Assembly (NCBI GenBank): GCA_963765725.1
Contig: CAVXXI010000001.1
Location: 186,001 to 250,000, forward strand
Reading direction: 5' to 3'
Length of the DNA: 64,000 bases
From: DASQEH01 sp963765725
Lineage (GTDB): Bacteria; Actinomycetota; Actinomycetes; Propionibacteriales; Nocardioidaceae
Shown piece after piece: positions 1-7,998 of this stretch. How positions within the stretch are numbered: position 1 is the stretch's first letter; each line of letters starts with the position of its first letter. The translations under genes were made by a program, and so were the position numbers. The notes beneath the pieces were generated by a model. The model saw only the letters and a program-made list of their open reading frames with translations, was not told the DNA's origin and ran no database searches.

Positions 1-325
1 TCGGATCGGACGCTTGGCTCGTCGCAACGAGGTGTCGCGCCGACGCAAGGCGGTCGGCCGACAGCCGGGTGAGCTCCGGTGGTACCGCCGAGAGGGCGCT
101 CACGATGGCGTCGGCGAGCTCGAGTGCGGACTCCGCCGTCAGCTCGACCGCGACTCGTGCGCGGGGGCCCCGCGACGGAGCTGCCAGGTCGATGTTCAGC
201 GTGTGCTCGGCCATCGCGTGGACCGGGTGGTCGTAGTAGACCGTGGCCGTCTCGAGGCGGAACCACCCGTCGGGTCCCTTGCCGCTGCCGCGGGCTTCTC
301 GGTGCTCGGTGGTGTACGTGCACAT
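1..325 (-). CDS. DUF6295 family protein (partial, 3' end outside window)
   Basis: The gene is cut by the left edge and its frame is open for all 108 visible codons. The N-terminus MCTYTTEHREARGSGKGP, followed by YYDHPVHAMAEHTLNID, is the signature of the small actinobacterial DUF6295 proteins, usually a little over 100 residues, so little is missing. The family has no established function. No signal peptide or membrane segment is visible. It starts 13 bases after the dienelactone-hydrolase-like gene on the same strand and looks like the last member of a four-gene operon with that hydrolase, an exporter and a TetR regulator. Confidence 0.75.
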   Translation of the reverse strand, partial: MCTYTTEHREARGSGKGPDGWFRLETATVYYDHPVHAMAEHTLNIDLAAPSRGPRARVAVELTAESALELADAIVSALSAVPPELTRLSADRLASARHLVATSQASDP

Positions 326-338
326 CTCTGCTCTCCGA

Positions 339-1091
339 TCAGGACGCCGGGACGCCGAGGTGGCGCCCGAAGAAGTCGCGGACGAGCTCCCAGCCCTCCT
401 GTGCCGCCTCGACCCGGTAACCGGGCCGGTTGACCGCGAAGAAGCCGTGACCGGCGCCCTCGAAGGAGTGGAACTCGTGCTCCTTGCCGCGTTCGGTCAG
501 CAGCCGGTCGAGCTCGGCCACCTCGTCGGGTGACGGGTGGCTGTCGTCGCGTCCGAACAGCCCGAGCAGCGGACATCCGAGGTCGGACAGCTGATCGGTG
601 AGAGGAGCAACCGAGACGGACAGTCCCTCGGGAGGACGAGTCAGCACGAATGCGCCGTAGCAGTCGACGGCCGCGTCGATACCGAGGTGGCAGGCCGCGA
701 GGACCGACTGGCGCCCGCCCGAGCAGAAGCCGATGACTCCCACCTTGCCGGTGCTGTTCTCCAGCGACCGGAGGTAGTCGACAGCACCGGAGACGTCGCC
801 CAGGAAGCGGTCGTCGGGCACTCCGCCGGCCGCCCGGCTCGCAGCCGATGCATCGTCGGGAGCCGCGCCGGGTGCCTCGCGGTGGTGCAGGTTGGGGCAC
901 ACCGCCGAGTAGCCCCAGGCCGCGAACCGGCGCGTGATCTCCTTCGTCTCGTCGTCGAAGCCGGGCATGTGGTGGATCACCACGACGCCACTCGTGGGCC
1001 CAGCGTCGAGCCGATGGGCGGCGTACGCCTCGATCGCGTCACCTCCGTGACCCGTCAGCGTGACCGTGCCGGCCTGCAGGGCCTCTCTCAC
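339..1091 (-). CDS. Dienelactone hydrolase family protein
   Basis: This is a 250-residue cytoplasmic alpha/beta hydrolase. The nucleophile elbow reads GFCSGG, with cysteine as nucleophile as in true dienelactone hydrolases. The acid appears in FGRDDSHPS and the histidine in GAGHGFF near the C-terminus, so the Cys-Asp-His triad is complete. The family hydrolyses lactones or esters, classically dienelactone in chlorocatechol breakdown; the real substrate here is not visible. The gene starts 9 bases after the exporter and is co-directional with it and with the TetR gene, so a role in handling a compound that the exporter also pumps is a reasonable inference. Confidence 0.85.
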   Translation of the reverse strand: MREALQAGTVTLTGHGGDAIEAYAAHRLDAGPTSGVVVIHHMPGFDDETKEITRRFAAWGYSAVCPNLHHREAPGAAPDDASAASRAAGGVPDDRFLGDVSGAVDYLRSLENSTGKVGVIGFCSGGRQSVLAACHLGIDAAVDCYGAFVLTRPPEGLSVSVAPLTDQLSDLGCPLLGLFGRDDSHPSPDEVAELDRLLTERGKEHEFHSFEGAGHGFFAVNRPGYRVEAAQEGWELVRDFFGRHLGVPAS

Positions 1092-1100
1092 CGTCGTCTC

Positions 1101-2843
1101 CTAGTCGTCGTCACCATCGCCGTCGCTGTGCACATACTTGGCGCCCCGCAGCCACGACGCCACCGCCGCCACCAGACAGGCGACGATCGCGAAGTCGAAC
1201 GCGATCCGCAGGCCGTCCGAGAACGGGGTCGAGATGAGAGCGGGGAAGAAGCCGTGGCCGGTGAGGTGGTGGGCATGTGCGCTCGAGAGGTGCGCGAGTG
1301 CGCCGTTGCCGAGCAGGGTCTGGATCGGGTTGTAGCCGAGCAGGGACGCGAAGAGCACCGAGACCGGCGGAAGTGCGGCGACCCGGCTCGCGTCCGGGGC
1401 GCTGACGCCTTGCGCTGTGAGGCCGCTGGTCAGCGCGTGGGGCAGGCTTCCGGCCAGCCCAGTGATCATGAGGGAGAAGAAGATGCCGATGGACAGCACC
1501 ATCGCGGAGTTCTGGAAAGTCGCGCTCATGCCGGCGCCGACACCTCGCTGGTTGGGCGGCAGCGCGTTCATGATGCCGGTTCGGTTCGGCGCGGCGAACA
1601 GACCCATCCCGACCCCGTTGAGCAGCAGCGCGGCCGCGAACTGCGGGTACGAGAAGTTCACCGGCATGGACTCGAGCCACCCGAAGCTCGCCGCCGCGAT
1701 CACCATGCCGCCGGTGGCGAAGGGCCTCGCCCCGAAGTGGTCGGAGAGCCATCCGGACGCCGGCCCGGCCACGAGGAACCCCAGCGTCAGCGGCAGCATG
1801 TAGATGCCCGCCCAAAGCGGTGTGGACGCGAAGTCGTACCCGTGCCGTGGCAGCCAGATGCCCTGCAGCCAGATGATCAGGACGAACATCAGGCCGCCCC
1901 GGCCGAGTGACGCGAGCAGCGAGGCCAGGTTGCCGGCGGTGAAGGCGCGGACCCGGAACAGGTCGAGCCGCAGCATCGGGTCCTCCACCCGGGTCTCCAC
2001 CACGCAGAAGATCGCGAGCAGCACGATGCCGACGGCCAGCGCGGCCAGCACCCACGGGCTGGTCCACCCCATCGTGTGGGTGCCGTAGGGCTGGATCCCG
2101 TAGGTGATGCCGACCAGTACGGCGACCAGGCCGATACCGAAGGTCACGTTGCCCCACCAGTCCAGCCGGGCGGGCTGCCGGATGCCGGTGTCGTGCAGCT
2201 TGCGGTACGCCCAGTAGGTACCGAACACGCCGAACGGCACCGACACCAAGAACACCAGGTGCCACTCGACCGGACCGAGCAGCCCGCCCAGGATGAGCCC
2301 GAGGAACGACCCGGCGATCGCCGACACCTGGTTGAGCCCGAGGGCCAACCCGCGCTGGTGTACAGGGAACGTGTCGGTCAGGATCGCGTTGGAGTTCGCC
2401 ATCAGCATCGCACCGCCGACTCCCTGCGCGAGTCGCATCACGATCAGCCAGACCACCGCCCCGGTACCTTGCAACCACGTCACGGACAGCAGGATCGAGA
2501 AGACGGTGAAGACCGCGAATCCCGCGTTGTACATGCGGACCCGGCCGTACATGTCGCCGAGTCGGCCGAACGTGACCACCAGGACGGCGGTCACCAGCAT
2601 GTAACCCATGATCAGCCACAGCAGCAGGCTGGTGTTGCCCGGCGCCAGGGGGTCGATGCCGACCCCGCGGAAGATGTCGGGAAGGGCGATGAGCAGGATC
2701 GACGAGTTGATGGTCGCGATCAGCACGCCCAGGGTGGTGTTCGAGAGCACGACCCACTTGTAGTGGGGGCTCGCGATGTCGGCCCGGGCACGGGCACGGC
2801 GGGAGTCGGGACCGGGTGCCGGTGGCACGCGGGTGAGGGCCAT
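1101..2843 (-). CDS. MFS drug-efflux transporter, DHA2 (14-TM) family
   Basis: The protein has 580 residues, with about 14 hydrophobic helices spread from residue 30 to 570. The loop between helices 2 and 3 carries the MFS motif A as GRLGDMYGRVRM, and the helix 5 region is glycine-rich (AIAGSFLGLILGGLLGP) as in drug/H+ antiporters. Length and helix count fit the EmrB/QacA (DHA2) group of proton-driven exporters in the cytoplasmic membrane. The start lies 5 bases after the stop of a TetR-type regulator with AGAGAG upstream, and the gene is followed closely by a hydrolase. This is the classic arrangement of a self-regulated efflux operon. The substrate cannot be deduced. Confidence 0.88.
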   Translation of the reverse strand: MALTRVPPAPGPDSRRARARADIASPHYKWVVLSNTTLGVLIATINSSILLIALPDIFRGVGIDPLAPGNTSLLLWLIMGYMLVTAVLVVTFGRLGDMYGRVRMYNAGFAVFTVFSILLSVTWLQGTGAVVWLIVMRLAQGVGGAMLMANSNAILTDTFPVHQRGLALGLNQVSAIAGSFLGLILGGLLGPVEWHLVFLVSVPFGVFGTYWAYRKLHDTGIRQPARLDWWGNVTFGIGLVAVLVGITYGIQPYGTHTMGWTSPWVLAALAVGIVLLAIFCVVETRVEDPMLRLDLFRVRAFTAGNLASLLASLGRGGLMFVLIIWLQGIWLPRHGYDFASTPLWAGIYMLPLTLGFLVAGPASGWLSDHFGARPFATGGMVIAAASFGWLESMPVNFSYPQFAAALLLNGVGMGLFAAPNRTGIMNALPPNQRGVGAGMSATFQNSAMVLSIGIFFSLMITGLAGSLPHALTSGLTAQGVSAPDASRVAALPPVSVLFASLLGYNPIQTLLGNGALAHLSSAHAHHLTGHGFFPALISTPFSDGLRIAFDFAIVACLVAAVASWLRGAKYVHSDGDGDDD

Positions 2844-2848
2844 GTCAG

Positions 2849-3559
2849 CTATCTCTCTGGTCTGGAGTCGGTTCGGGTGGTGCCGGGCCGGCCGGGCACG
2901 TGGGAAGGGGAGGCCGCACGGTTACCTGCCGGAGCCCTGGAGCGACGGGGTGTGGGCGGCCGGGAGAGGTGTCGGACGTCGTCGAGGGCATCGAAGCCCG
3001 CCCCTACGACCTCGGCCAGCGGAACGGAGCTCTCGTTCCTCCACCGGCGCACGGCGACGCGAAGCGCGCCGACGGCGACGGCGGCCGCGACCTGGGCCTG
3101 GAGGTCGTCGTCCGACGACCCCAGCCGGTCGGCGAGGGCCGCCGCGAGCTCGCGCTCCAGGACGGTCCAGCTCCCGGCCAGCGCGACCAGCAGGCGGGGA
3201 TCGCGCTTGCACACCGACAGCTGGCGAAGCCACTCGTCGCGACGCTCGCCCAGCTCGGTGGCGTCGGCGACCAGCACCTCGCGCAACGCCACGAGTGCCG
3301 GTTCGTCGGCCGGTCGGGCGAGCAGCTCAAGACGCAGCCGCGCCAGCCGTTCCGGGTCCGGAGCCGTGAGCGCCTCTTCCTTCGAGGCGAAGTAGTTGAA
3401 GAACGTGCGCAGCGAGACGTCGGCCGCCTCGGTGATGTCCTCGATGGTCACGGCGTCGAGGCCCTTCTCGCCCACCAGCCGCACAGCCGACGACCGAAGC
3501 GCGGTGCGAACCGCATTCTTCTTGCGCTCGCGGCGCCCACAGCTGTCGTCGGGGAGCAT
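2849..3559 (-). CDS. TetR family transcriptional regulator
   Basis: The helix-turn-helix lies in the first 60 residues (TIEDITEAADVSLRTFFNYF), followed by KEEAL and a helical ligand-binding domain. With the start at 3559 the protein has 236 residues. An in-frame ATG at 3643 would add 28 residues unlike the family, so the downstream start (MLPDDSCGRRERKK) is preferred. The gene heads an operon with the DHA2 exporter, the dienelactone-hydrolase-like enzyme and the DUF6295 gene. By analogy with other TetR/efflux pairs it probably represses its own operon and is released by a substrate of the pump. An operator-like dyad lies just upstream. Confidence 0.85.
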   Translation of the reverse strand: MLPDDSCGRRERKKNAVRTALRSSAVRLVGEKGLDAVTIEDITEAADVSLRTFFNYFASKEEALTAPDPERLARLRLELLARPADEPALVALREVLVADATELGERRDEWLRQLSVCKRDPRLLVALAGSWTVLERELAAALADRLGSSDDDLQAQVAAAVAVGALRVAVRRWRNESSVPLAEVVGAGFDALDDVRHLSRPPTPRRSRAPAGNRAASPSHVPGRPGTTRTDSRPER

Positions 3560-3588
3560 TGCCACGATCGTACGCCGATCTTGCAGGA

Positions 3589-3612
3589 CGCGCAAAGCTG
3601 CATGTTGTGCAA
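3589..3612. promoter_or_regulatory. Possible TetR operator
   Basis: An imperfect dyad (GCGCAA, 9 bases, TTGTGC; five of six positions pair) lies 30 to 50 bases upstream of the TetR start, in the 198-base gap shared with the divergent glycosidase gene. A second short dyad, GTTG-TG-CAAC at 3604-3613, overlaps it. Size and position suit a TetR-family operator, but the match rests on a few bases only. Confidence 0.3.
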
Positions 3613-3757
3613 CTTCCTGTTGAGTCGCCTGTGCGCTTTCCATGAGCGCGCGGGTGTGGTTACGTGCTCACCTAGCGCGACCTACAGCGCGTGCCCGAGC
3701 CGCCCAGCGGGCGAGTCCGTGGTCACGCGGGTCCCGCCACCCCGAGGAGGAGATCCC

Positions 3758-6124
3758 ATGAGGCCAGCCGCACTGCGTCGTGCGCCGTCCGTCGCGGCAG
3801 TGGTACTGCTGGCACTGGTCGCGGCCGGCGGGCAGCGGACGGCCGCGACGACGGGCGGCTCCGACCCGGCCTCGGCGTCCGCGCCGCACGTCGACCACTA
3901 CGTCAACCCGGTGAGCACTCCCGACGCGCCCAGCTTCCCCGACCCCAGCGTGATCCTCGGCAAGGACGGGTTCTGGTACGCCTACGCGACCTCCGATCCG
4001 GTGAGAGCCGGAGGCCCGGTCCCGCAGATCCCGATCCTGCGCTCGAGAGACCTCGTGAGGTGGACCAGGGCGGGCGAGGTGTTCCCCGGCGCCCGGCCGT
4101 CGTGGATCTCCGGTACCGCCGGGCTGTGGGCGCCCGACATCCGGTACCTCGACGGGCGGTACGTCCTCTACTACGTGGCGACGGACACGACGGCCGTGCC
4201 CGGTACGGTCGACTCGGCCATCGGCGTCGCGACCGCGCCCACGCCAGTCGGGCCGTGGACCGACTCGGGAGGCCCGCTCGTGGCCCCGCGTCCGGGCAAC
4301 GGGTCGTTCCTCGGCACCATCGACCCGGCAGGCTTCACCGACCGCCAGGGCCGGCACTGGCTGTACTGGTCGTCGTTCAACGGTGGCGGCTTCGTGACGC
4401 GGCTCAGCGGCGACGGCCTGCGTACCGTCGGCGCGCCGAAGCAGATCCTCATCGACAACCGCTACGAGGGCATCTACGTCGTCTCACACGGGGGCTGGTA
4501 CTACGCCTTCGCCTCGTCGACGAACTGCTGCGCCGGCCCGGTCACGGGCTACACCGTGTTCGCCGGCCGTTCCCGGGCACCCGACGGACCCTTCGTCGAC
4601 AAGGACGGTGTCTCGCTCGACACCTCCCGAGTCGGCGGCACGCAGGTCATCGCGCCGTACGGCAACCGTTGGATCGGTACCGGCCACAACGCCGTGGTGA
4701 CCGACGACTCCGGCCAGGACGTGTTCGTGTACCACGCCATCCCGCGGTCCAACCCCTACCTCGAGCCGACCATCAACCGGCGGCCGATGCTGGTCGACCG
4801 GCTCGACTGGATCCACGGCTGGCCGCTCGTGCGTGCCGGGCGGGGCGCCTCCGACACACCTCAGCCCGCTCCGGTGACCTCGGGCGTCCTGCAGGACCGG
4901 TTCTCGTCGACGCAGCTGCGCTCGAGCTGGCGCACGGTGGCCGGGAGATGGCGGCGTCACGTCGAGCTCGACTCCGGCGGCTACGTGAGCTCGCGCTCGG
5001 CAGGCGCGGCGACCCTGCGCTCGTCCCGGCCGGTCCCGGCGAACCGCTCGATGCTCGCCGACGTGCGGCTGCGTCCCTCGGGCGCCTCGGTGGGCTACAC
5101 GGTCGGCTACGCGGGACCGCGCGACGAGGTGGCGATCCGGGTGGACCGACCGCGTCATGCCCTCGTTGTCGACGTCCTGAGGGACGGGCGGCACAGCCGT
5201 ACGCTGAGCGCGCTGCCGGCCGGCTTCTCGTACGACACCTGGCACGTGCTGGCGACCCGGGTCCACGGACTTCGGGTGACGGCGTCGGTGTCTTCCGACA
5301 ACCTGAACGACCCGGTCGCGACGGTGAACGCACGCCTGCCCCGCACCAGCCCGGCGACCCGCCCCGCGTTCCGGCCGGTCGCACTGGTGACGGCCGGACC
5401 CGCGGACGTCGACAACGTCGTCGTGGCACGGCTCGCCGTGCCGGTCACCGCCAGGGCACCACTGCCGAGAACCGGTGCGCCGCTTCCGCGCTTCTCGACG
5501 GGGTTCGGCGGCACCACGGTCCCGGCCGGGTGGACCTGGGTACGGCAGGATCCGGCCGCCCACGTGGCTGGTGGGGCGCTGGTCTGGCCCGTCGAGAACG
5601 CCGACCTCAACAACGAGCCGGCCGATGCCGGGATCCTCCTGCACGCGGCACCGCTGCACGACTGGGTGGCGCAGACAAAGGTGACGCTGCCGCTGGGGGT
5701 CGACACCGTCCGCAACTTCCAGCAGGCGGGGATCGCCGCGTACGTCGACGACGACGACATCGCCCGCCTCGACACGGTGGCGATCTACGACACCCGGCAG
5801 ATCGAGTTCAACCGTAAGACGGTGTACCAGGGGACGCCGGTGTCGTCGGGGACCGTACTCGGCCACTCCGCCCCGACGGTCTGGCTGCGGCTGTACGCGC
5901 ACCGGACCGGCGCAGGTGTCTGGAAGGTGCGCGCTGCGTCGAGTACCGACGGGCGGCACTTCGACTTCGGCGGCACCTGGGTCTTCGCGGCGGGCGACGT
6001 CCCCAGCATCGGTCTGGTGTCGCTCGGCAACGTCGACCCCAAGGTGCCGGCCGCCACGGCGAGGTTCGACTCGGTGAGGGTGTGGAGACTCGCCTCGCCG
6101 ACCTCCGCCGGCTTCCCCCGCTGA
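3758..6124 (+). CDS. Secreted glycoside hydrolase family 43 protein
   Basis: The protein has 788 residues and begins with a secretion signal (MRPAALRRAPSVAAVVLLAL, small-residue cleavage region near AAGG). The first 330 residues or so form a five-bladed beta-propeller of GH43 type. The three catalytic acids can be placed: Asp in FPDPSVIL (about residue 61), the pKa-modulating Asp in GTIDPAGF (about 188) and the general-acid Glu in RYEGIYVV (about 235). The rest looks like two beta-sandwich accessory domains (starting at LQDRFSS and at PRFSTGFGG). GH43 enzymes are mostly arabinofuranosidases, arabinanases or xylosidases, so the role would be extracellular hemicellulose or pectin breakdown. The start at 3758 has GAGGAGGA upstream; the frame is open much further upstream but carries no family signal there. 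Confidence 0.85.
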   Translation: MRPAALRRAPSVAAVVLLALVAAGGQRTAATTGGSDPASASAPHVDHYVNPVSTPDAPSFPDPSVILGKDGFWYAYATSDPVRAGGPVPQIPILRSRDLVRWTRAGEVFPGARPSWISGTAGLWAPDIRYLDGRYVLYYVATDTTAVPGTVDSAIGVATAPTPVGPWTDSGGPLVAPRPGNGSFLGTIDPAGFTDRQGRHWLYWSSFNGGGFVTRLSGDGLRTVGAPKQILIDNRYEGIYVVSHGGWYYAFASSTNCCAGPVTGYTVFAGRSRAPDGPFVDKDGVSLDTSRVGGTQVIAPYGNRWIGTGHNAVVTDDSGQDVFVYHAIPRSNPYLEPTINRRPMLVDRLDWIHGWPLVRAGRGASDTPQPAPVTSGVLQDRFSSTQLRSSWRTVAGRWRRHVELDSGGYVSSRSAGAATLRSSRPVPANRSMLADVRLRPSGASVGYTVGYAGPRDEVAIRVDRPRHALVVDVLRDGRHSRTLSALPAGFSYDTWHVLATRVHGLRVTASVSSDNLNDPVATVNARLPRTSPATRPAFRPVALVTAGPADVDNVVVARLAVPVTARAPLPRTGAPLPRFSTGFGGTTVPAGWTWVRQDPAAHVAGGALVWPVENADLNNEPADAGILLHAAPLHDWVAQTKVTLPLGVDTVRNFQQAGIAAYVDDDDIARLDTVAIYDTRQIEFNRKTVYQGTPVSSGTVLGHSAPTVWLRLYAHRTGAGVWKVRAASSTDGRHFDFGGTWVFAAGDVPSIGLVSLGNVDPKVPAATARFDSVRVWRLASPTSAGFPR

Positions 6125-6210
6125 GGAGTCACGCAGTTCCTGCCGAAGGGTCACTTGGTTCCTGCCGAGGAGTCAGGTACTTCCCGCCGAGGGGTCAGCT
6201 TGTTCCCGCC
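6123..6210 (+). repeat. Four tandem copies of a 22-bp repeat
   Basis: Four contiguous 22-base units start at 6123, 6145, 6167 and 6189. Each reads GAGGRGTCA (GAAGGGTCA in unit 2), five variable bases, then TTCCYGCC. The first unit overlaps the stop codon of the glycosidase gene. The same unit recurs in larger arrays at 13448-13711, so copies stand on both sides of the ABC cassette. The rest of the gap to 6388 holds three short direct repeats and no gene. Confidence 0.85.
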
Positions 6211-6291
6211 GGAGGGGGAGGCGGCGATGGTTGCATTCGGACAACGTTTCGGCACGCCGTCGGCCTAAGACGCGACATGTACGGTTCACTG

Positions 6292-6350
6292 CCTTGCGGG
6301 ATCGCGAACCTTGCGGGACTTCCACCCCGCGGGCCTGGGGCCTTGCGGGA
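6292..6350 (+). repeat. Three direct repeats of CCTTGCGGGA upstream of the ABC operon
   Basis: The decamer CCTTGCGGGA occurs at 6292, 6309 and 6341, the last copy 39 bases before the GTG start of the first ABC gene. Copies in the promoter or leader of an operon suggest a protein-binding site or an RNA element. No adjacent regulator gene is visible. The spacings (17 and 32) are not whole helical turns. Confidence 0.5.
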
Positions 6351-6388
6351 CATCGAAAGGGTAAGCAGCCGACGCACGAGGGGACGGT

Positions 6389-7294
6389 GTGAGTCCGGTC
6401 ATCGATGTGGACGAGCCCGGGCGCGCGCGCGAACCGGTCGGCCTCGGCGTCCGCTGTCGCGGCGTCGTGCACCTGTACCGGACCTTCGAGGGCCACGACG
6501 TCGTCGCCCTGCAGGGCGTCGACCTCGACATCGAGCCGGGGGAGCGGGTCGCCTTCCTCGGACCGTCCGGGTCGGGCAAGTCGACGTTGTTGACGCTGCT
6601 CGGCGGGATCCAGCGGCCCTCGGCGGGCAAGATCTTCCTCGGTGACGACGAGATCTCCCGCCTGAGCGAGAAGGCGGTCGCGCGGATCCGGGCCCGGCGC
6701 GTGAGCACTGTCCTGCAGGGCGCTACCCGCAACCTGCTGCCGTACGCGACCGCCCGGCAGAACATCGCCTTCGCGAAGCTGGCGATGTCGGCGGCGGATC
6801 GTCGGCAGGCCCGAGACGAGGTCGAGCTGCTGGACCGGATGGGCCTCGCCGACCAGGCCCGTCAGGTCGTGGCGACGATGTCCGGCGGCCAGCGCCAGCG
6901 GCTCGCGCTGGTCTGCGCGGCTGTGTCCAGCCCGCAGCTGCTGCTCGCCGACGAGCCGACGAGCCAGCTCAGCCACGAGGACCGCGACGAGGTGCTCGGA
7001 CTCATCCACGGCCTGGGCGACGACTTCGGCACCACGATCCTCGTGGTGACCCACCAGCCCGAGGTGGCGGACACCTTCCCTCGGACGATCCGGATGCTCG
7101 GCGGCCGAGTAGGCTCCGAGGGGCGCGACGGGGCCGAGTACGTCGTGGTGGGCAAGGACGGCGTCGTGCACCTGCCGGCCCACGTCGCGAAGGACTGGCC
7201 GCCCGGCACGCTCGTGCGAGTGGAGCCGGAGCGTCGCGACCGGGTACTGCTGAGCCGTCCGCCAGGCGAGGCGCCCGGGCGAGGCGACGGTTGA
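6389..7294 (+). CDS. ABC transporter ATP-binding protein (LolD/MacB type)
   Basis: This 301-residue nucleotide-binding protein has Walker A as GPSGSGKST (about residue 58), a signature MSGGQRQRLAL and Walker B LLLADEPT followed by Q/H-loop features (VVTHQPEV). The C-terminal tail of about 60 residues (from VGSEGRDG) is longer than in typical LolD-like ATPases. The GTG start at 6389 begins MSPVIDVDEP. It overlaps the next ATPase gene by one base and heads a four-gene cassette: two ATPases, then two FtsX-type permeases. Such systems export or extract lipoproteins, peptides or antibiotics, or signal to cell-wall hydrolases; the substrate is unknown. Confidence 0.88.
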   Translation: MSPVIDVDEPGRAREPVGLGVRCRGVVHLYRTFEGHDVVALQGVDLDIEPGERVAFLGPSGSGKSTLLTLLGGIQRPSAGKIFLGDDEISRLSEKAVARIRARRVSTVLQGATRNLLPYATARQNIAFAKLAMSAADRRQARDEVELLDRMGLADQARQVVATMSGGQRQRLALVCAAVSSPQLLLADEPTSQLSHEDRDEVLGLIHGLGDDFGTTILVVTHQPEVADTFPRTIRMLGGRVGSEGRDGAEYVVVGKDGVVHLPAHVAKDWPPGTLVRVEPERRDRVLLSRPPGEAPGRGDG

Positions 7295-7983
7295 TGGGGC
7301 CGCTGGAGCTGAGCGAGATCGAGCTGGTGGTCGGGCTACGGACCGTCCTCGAGCCGATGAGCCTGCGGTTCGATCCGGGCCGGGTCACCGCGGTCCGGGG
7401 GCCCTCGGGCTCGGGCAAGACCACGCTGCTCTCCATAGCGGGCGGACTGCTGCAACCCACCCGCGGCACGACGTCGTACGACGGCCGGCCGATGTGGCAG
7501 GGGGACGGCGATCCGCGTCCCCAGGTCGCCTTCATCTTGCAGGTCTACGGGCTGGTACCGATCCTGTCGGCCCGGGAGAACGTCTCGATCGCCCTGCGGG
7601 CCCGAGGCGCGGCCCCCGATGAAGCCGACGAACGCGCCGACGCCGAGCTGTCCCGCATGCACATCGGCGACCTCGGCGACCGGCAGGTGGAGGAGCTCTC
7701 CGGTGGTCAGATGCAACGAGTAGCGTGCGCGCGTGCGTTCGCCGTGGGAGCCGAGATCCTGCTGGCCGACGAGCCGACCAGCGAGCTCGATGAGGGGAAT
7801 CGCGAACACGTGATGAGCGTGCTCCACGCCGAGGCGGCGCGAGGGGCGGTCGTCGTCGTCGCGAGCCACGACCCTGCTGTCGTCGACCAGTCCGACCACC
7901 GCGTCACGCTCGACCAGGGCTGCCTCACCGACCACGTCGAGCCCGTACACGGACTGCGACGCGGACCCGGCTGGGCCCGGTAG
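7294..7983 (+). CDS. ABC transporter ATP-binding protein (second ATPase)
   Basis: This 229-residue ATPase has Walker A GPSGSGKTT, signature LSGGQMQRVACARA, Walker B LLADEPTSELD and an H-loop in VVASHDP. It shows the compact domain of LolD/MacB-type exporters without the C-terminal tail of its neighbour. The ATG at 7294 overlaps the preceding stop (TGATG); a TTG one codon earlier is also possible. Two different ATPases beside two different permeases suggest a heterodimeric transporter or two paired transporters acting together. Confidence 0.87.
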   Translation: MGPLELSEIELVVGLRTVLEPMSLRFDPGRVTAVRGPSGSGKTTLLSIAGGLLQPTRGTTSYDGRPMWQGDGDPRPQVAFILQVYGLVPILSARENVSIALRARGAAPDEADERADAELSRMHIGDLGDRQVEELSGGQMQRVACARAFAVGAEILLADEPTSELDEGNREHVMSVLHAEAARGAVVVVASHDPAVVDQSDHRVTLDQGCLTDHVEPVHGLRRGPGWAR

Positions 7984-7998
7984 CGGGAGGGTCTGGCG

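Noticed and set aside
4484..6154. A 556-codon open frame antisense to the GH43 gene
   Set aside because: Composition is that of a shadow frame in GC-rich DNA (Arg, Gly, His, Pro rich, no hydrophobic pattern), while the plus strand encodes a clear enzyme.
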